Assembly (NCBI RefSeq): GCF_000686885.1
Contig: NZ_KK366035.1
Span: 1-64,000, forward strand
DNA from: Flavobacterium sasangense DSM 21067
Lineage (GTDB): Bacteria > Bacteroidota > Bacteroidia > Flavobacteriales > Flavobacteriaceae
Length of the DNA: 64,000 nucleotides
Direction: 5' to 3'
The notes under the pieces were generated by a model. That model made no database searches. It was not told the DNA's origin and worked only from the letters and a program-made list of their open reading frames with translations. How positions within the stretch are numbered: position 1 is the stretch's first letter; the number at the start of each line of letters is the position of its first letter. Shown here one piece after another: positions 60,615-64,000 of the stretch. The position numbers and the translations under genes are program-made.

Positions 60615-61628
60615 TTACCATCTAATATCTTTTAGTTTCATTCGATAATTATCACAATCTCTACAAGTGTATTTAGATTGCCAAGTTAGAGTAAGTTCAT
60701 GAACCCCTTGATTTTGTCCAAATCTAGATGTATTAATATCATACGAATATCCAAATTTAAATTCGCCAGCTCTCATAGAGACAAAAGGATTAAGAGAAGT
60801 AACAAGATGACTATTTGTACTTCTTCCTTCTGGGTTGGTAGCTGCAATAACTCCAAACGAAAACATATTCATTTCTAATGAGGCACCAATATCTAATCGG
60901 TTAAATTGAGATTGTCTCATATAGTTAAAAGACACTAATAAATCTGTATCTGCAGGCAAAATCATAGTTGGCGAATTGTCTAAAGCAAAATAATAGCCAC
61001 CATGTACTGATAAGAACAAATCTAAAGGCACATTACCATTTTCAAGAAAAGAAATGTCAGGACGAGTTAAGTGTTTTAAGGCAGCTCCAAACCATGCATT
61101 TTCTTCATCAACTAAAACCCCAAAAGAAAAATCTACAAAATTGATTTGATTATTATATCTAAGAAAACCTGGGTCAATACTACCTCCTGAGATTGAACCA
61201 TCATTGATGTTTATCTGATCTTCTAATAGTAAATTACCAAAGTTAAAATCTTTACGTCCAAAACCTCCTTCTAAACCCAATCTAAGACGCCAGTTATAAT
61301 TTAAATCTATTCGATAAGAAACGGCTCCATTAAATTGAAAATAGTTATAATTTGTGAAAGTTTCTTTTTGATTTAAGACTGTAATCCCAACGCCTAGATT
61401 GTCGGTCACCAAATTATTAGCAAATCCATATTGGGTATCAATTCGTCTATTACCTTCTGGCCATTGCCTCCTATGGATTATACCTGCATTCCATGAACTT
61501 GCAGATCCAGTAAATCCTGGATTTAATGTTTCAGGAACTATTAAAAATTGTGTAAATACAGGGTCTTGTGCCTTAACTTCAATAAAAGGAGTAACAAAGA
61601 CTAGTAATATATATAATTTAAATTTCAT
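60615..61628 (-). CDS. PorP/SprF-family type IX secretion membrane protein
   Basis: The 337-aa protein has a signal peptide (MKFKLYILLVFVTPFIEVKAQ) and the family start DPVFTQFLIVPETLNPGFTG (about 22-41), followed by a barrel with RRQWPEGNRRIDTQYGFANN-like strands. PorP/SprF proteins lie in the outer membrane and are needed for surface attachment of a partner adhesin with a type B C-terminal domain. The adhesin gene lies 13 bp upstream on the same strand. Confidence 0.92.
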   Translation of the reverse strand: MKFKLYILLVFVTPFIEVKAQDPVFTQFLIVPETLNPGFTGSASSWNAGIIHRRQWPEGNRRIDTQYGFANNLVTDNLGVGITVLNQKETFTNYNYFQFNGAVSYRIDLNYNWRLRLGLEGGFGRKDFNFGNLLLEDQININDGSISGGSIDPGFLRYNNQINFVDFSFGVLVDEENAWFGAALKHLTRPDISFLENGNVPLDLFLSVHGGYYFALDNSPTMILPADTDLLVSFNYMRQSQFNRLDIGASLEMNMFSFGVIAATNPEGRSTNSHLVTSLNPFVSMRAGEFKFGYSYDINTSRFGQNQGVHELTLTWQSKYTCRDCDNYRMKLKDIRW

Positions 61629-61641
61629 TTTTTTCTAATTC

Positions 61642-64000
61642 TTATTTAATTAAGACAAAAGTTTCTTCAGCTCTTATTATATTTCCATAAAACGTTTCAG
61701 CACTCACTTTACAATGGTAATTACCATTTTCAGCATTAACTCCTTTAATGGTACCATCCCAACCACGAAGCACATCTCCAGTTTCAGAATAAATCAATGA
61801 ACCCCATGTATCATAAACATCTAGTCGTACATTTTTTAATCCCTTGGTTACTGGTCTATAGGTATCATTAAGTGTGTCATTATTTGGTGTAAATGCAGTT
61901 GGAACTACTAGTAAATATCCTTTTTCAATTATTAAACTGATAGTATGAACATATACACAACCAAATGGATAAGTTACAGTTTGAGTAACTACATAATCAC
62001 CTTCTTGGATATAGGTGTGAATTGGATTTTCTTCATTTGAGAAAGTGCCATCTCCAAAGTTCCATAATATACTCAAATAATCACCAGTAGCCGTATTTGT
62101 AAATTGTATAGGATCTAAAATTGAATATATTCCATAGGCAGTGTATCCATAAGAAGTTTGATCGAAAGATGCATTTCCTAAAACCGGTATGTCAACATTT
62201 AAGCTGTAAGTTGTGGTACATCCTAATGCATCTGTTGCAGTTAAAACAACCAGACCGTCTTGGTCTGTGGTCATAAATTCATTATTTGCACCACTTACAG
62301 TTCCGCTCGACCAACTTAATTGTATTGGCGGTACACCTCCAGAAACTTGTGCTTCAAAAATCTGACGGATGTCTCTTGTTTCACAATTAACATTAGTATC
62401 AGTTTCTACATTCAATGTTAATGGCTGTGGTCGGTTTACACTATATTGTGCTGATTTTGTACATCCTCTTGAATCAGTCACTAAAACAGCATAATTTCCT
62501 GATGAAATAGTATTTAAATCTTCAGTAGTTGCTCCATTTGACCAACTATAAGTAAATGGAGGAGTACCTCCAGATACTAATAGATTAATAGAACCACTAT
62601 TCGCATCATTACAATCTAATGCATTTTGAACATTTGCACTTAAAACAAGTGGTTGTGGTTCAACAATGATGAAAGTTCTAACAATGGTACATGGTTTTGA
62701 GTCTACAATAGTTACCGTGTAGGTACCAGGTGCTAAATTATTTCTAACTAAACCAGCAGTGCTTCCATCACTCCAAGTTAAAGAGATTGGTTGTATTCCA
62801 CCAACTAAGTTTAGATTAATGCTTCCATCATTAGCCCCAAAACATGAAATATTAACAACCACAGGATTTATTGTAAATATTGGAGCCTCAGGAATATTTA
62901 CTACAATTGTTTTAGTACAACCATTGTTATCTGTCACTAAAATGGAATAATTACCAGCAGCTAAATTATTTTGATAAAACCCAGTAGCTAAATTATCCCA
63001 TTGCGCTTGGTATGGGCCTGTTCCGCCTGTTACTGTCAATGTTATTGAGGCATTGTTGGCGCCATAACATGTAATTGGTGTTGTGGTTGCAGTAATTATA
63101 ATATCATCAGGTTGGGTAACCGTAAGTCCTGTTACTGTTTTTCTACCTCCATTAGCATCAATAACTGTTAGTGAATATACTCCAGCGACTAATCCTGTAA
63201 ATTGAGGGTTTAAATTAGTAGAATCTATAATTGATGTTACTAGGTTGCCATTACTATCATATAATTCATAATCATAAGGAGGAACTGATTCTTGAGTAAT
63301 TAATACACCAACAGCGCCATTGTTATCGCCAAAACAAATCAGATTTATAGTAAGACTTAAATCTGGCTGAATAAGTAATTCAGGTGGTTGAGTAAGCGTA
63401 AAAGTTAACACTATTGGAGCACAATAACCATCATTTATAGTTACAGTATAGGTTCCAGCAAATAATCCAGATATATCTTCAGCGGTTGAGGTAAATCCGT
63501 TTGGTCCAGTCCAATTATAAGTATAGGTTCCAGAACCTCCAATTGTTGTTAAATTGATAGCTCCATCATTACCACCAAAAACACTTACATTATACCCATT
63601 GTAATTTGAAACTACACCAGAAGATGTGAATGTAGGATTAACTGTTATAGAATAGTTGTAAACGTTCCCCTCACATGAAGATCCATTATTATTAAAAGTT
63701 GCTGTTGCAGCATAAGTAATTGTCAATGGAGCATTTGTTGTATTTATAAGTGTTTGAACAGGTATAGTGTTTGTCCCAGAACTTAATGCACCAGTAATTC
63801 CAGTTGGAATTGTAGCATTCCACTCGTAAGTAATATTTCCTGGAAGGGTTGAATTTAGCGTAACTAAAGATGTATTGGTTTCATTACAAATGGTTTGATT
63901 TGGAAGGTCAAAAGTAACATCAGGTCTAGGATAAACTTCAATTGTAATTGTAAATGGATTACCTGTACAAATACCTGCTATTGGGGTAACAGTATATACA
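61642..64000 (-). CDS. Type IX-secreted adhesin with SprB/PKD-like repeats (partial, runs off right edge)
   Basis: The minus-strand frame is open through 64000, so the start is outside. The visible 786 residues hold repeated SprB-type units of about 70-80 residues with C-x-G-x-N-x-G-S/A-I and GG-T/S-x-PY-x-x-W signatures, for example CFGANDGSINLNLVGGIQPI and CNDANSGSINLLVSGGTPPF. A PKD-like domain follows (LWNFGDGTFSNEENPIHTY), and the end carries a CHU_C/gliding-motility-type C-terminal domain (VPTAFTPNNDTLNDTYRPV, NGNYHCKVSAETFYGN). The domain is cut by type IX secretion and anchors the protein to the surface through the adjacent PorP/SprF protein. Confidence 0.92.
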   Translation of the reverse strand, partial: VYTVTPIAGICTGNPFTITIEVYPRPDVTFDLPNQTICNETNTSLVTLNSTLPGNITYEWNATIPTGITGALSSGTNTIPVQTLINTTNAPLTITYAATATFNNNGSSCEGNVYNYSITVNPTFTSSGVVSNYNGYNVSVFGGNDGAINLTTIGGSGTYTYNWTGPNGFTSTAEDISGLFAGTYTVTINDGYCAPIVLTFTLTQPPELLIQPDLSLTINLICFGDNNGAVGVLITQESVPPYDYELYDSNGNLVTSIIDSTNLNPQFTGLVAGVYSLTVIDANGGRKTVTGLTVTQPDDIIITATTTPITCYGANNASITLTVTGGTGPYQAQWDNLATGFYQNNLAAGNYSILVTDNNGCTKTIVVNIPEAPIFTINPVVVNISCFGANDGSINLNLVGGIQPISLTWSDGSTAGLVRNNLAPGTYTVTIVDSKPCTIVRTFIIVEPQPLVLSANVQNALDCNDANSGSINLLVSGGTPPFTYSWSNGATTEDLNTISSGNYAVLVTDSRGCTKSAQYSVNRPQPLTLNVETDTNVNCETRDIRQIFEAQVSGGVPPIQLSWSSGTVSGANNEFMTTDQDGLVVLTATDALGCTTTYSLNVDIPVLGNASFDQTSYGYTAYGIYSILDPIQFTNTATGDYLSILWNFGDGTFSNEENPIHTYIQEGDYVVTQTVTYPFGCVYVHTISLIIEKGYLLVVPTAFTPNNDTLNDTYRPVTKGLKNVRLDVYDTWGSLIYSETGDVLRGWDGTIKGVNAENGNYHCKVSAETFYGNIIRAEETFVLIK

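Overview
The window comes from an AT-rich member of the Bacteroidota, most likely a Flavobacterium-like Flavobacteriaceae. The evidence is TAnnTTTG-type promoters, a tmRNA whose tag reads GENNYALAA, a PorP/SprF protein beside a giant adhesin with a type IX secretion (CHU_C) C-terminus, a Bacteroidota-type HU protein, CvfB, KdsA, and scattered men genes for menaquinone synthesis.

Left part (1-21967) is accessory DNA stacked at the 3' end of the tmRNA gene ssrA. Positions 1-322 hold the end of an IS3-type element that has cut off the start of a large KAP-like P-loop NTPase (327-3068). A hipBA toxin-antitoxin pair with a nested inverted-repeat operator follows (3225-4877). A 16-bp copy of the ssrA 3' end at 4950-4965 matches the ssrA end itself at 21967-21982. 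The 17-kb island between them carries a tyrosine integrase, an unknown gene, two small helix-turn-helix proteins, a VirE-N/DUF3987 replication-type protein, a five-gene defence-like operon, a structured noncoding region of about 0.8 kb, an unknown 267-aa protein and a thermonuclease-fold nuclease. The operon (10802-19308) encodes an MmeI-like methyltransferase with a seemingly dead nuclease motif, an AlbA/RecG-like ATPase, an SF2 helicase, a GIY-YIG nuclease and a membrane/GAF-like protein. The first three resemble Hma (helicase-methylase-ATPase) defence systems. No relaxase or conjugation gene is visible. Both att copies have the same layout (direct repeats, hairpin, core), which suggests that a second element sits in tandem to the left.

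Middle part (22362-50560) is ordinary chromosome: ssrA, an alanine/saccharopine-dehydrogenase-like enzyme, an FHS sugar transporter behind a LacI-type palindrome, CreD in a regulator/membrane-protein cluster, kdsA, lipoproteins, a YeeE/YedE pair with an HMA protein, clpS, prmA, an OprP-like porin, cvfB, hydrolases, peptidases and the menB / PH-domain pair / menA / MBL hydrolase / TPR / menC run.

Right part (45900-56086) has intergenic spaces full of short tandem arrays and dispersed repeats. Several abut start codons, and one pair of opposite-orientation arrays flanks miaE. A single-chain restriction-modification enzyme with a DUF1905 partner (56087-59738) follows an HU gene whose 3' tail is duplicated 320 bp downstream. 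The window ends inside a gliding/type IX secreted adhesin gene that runs off the right edge, next to a porP/sprF gene.
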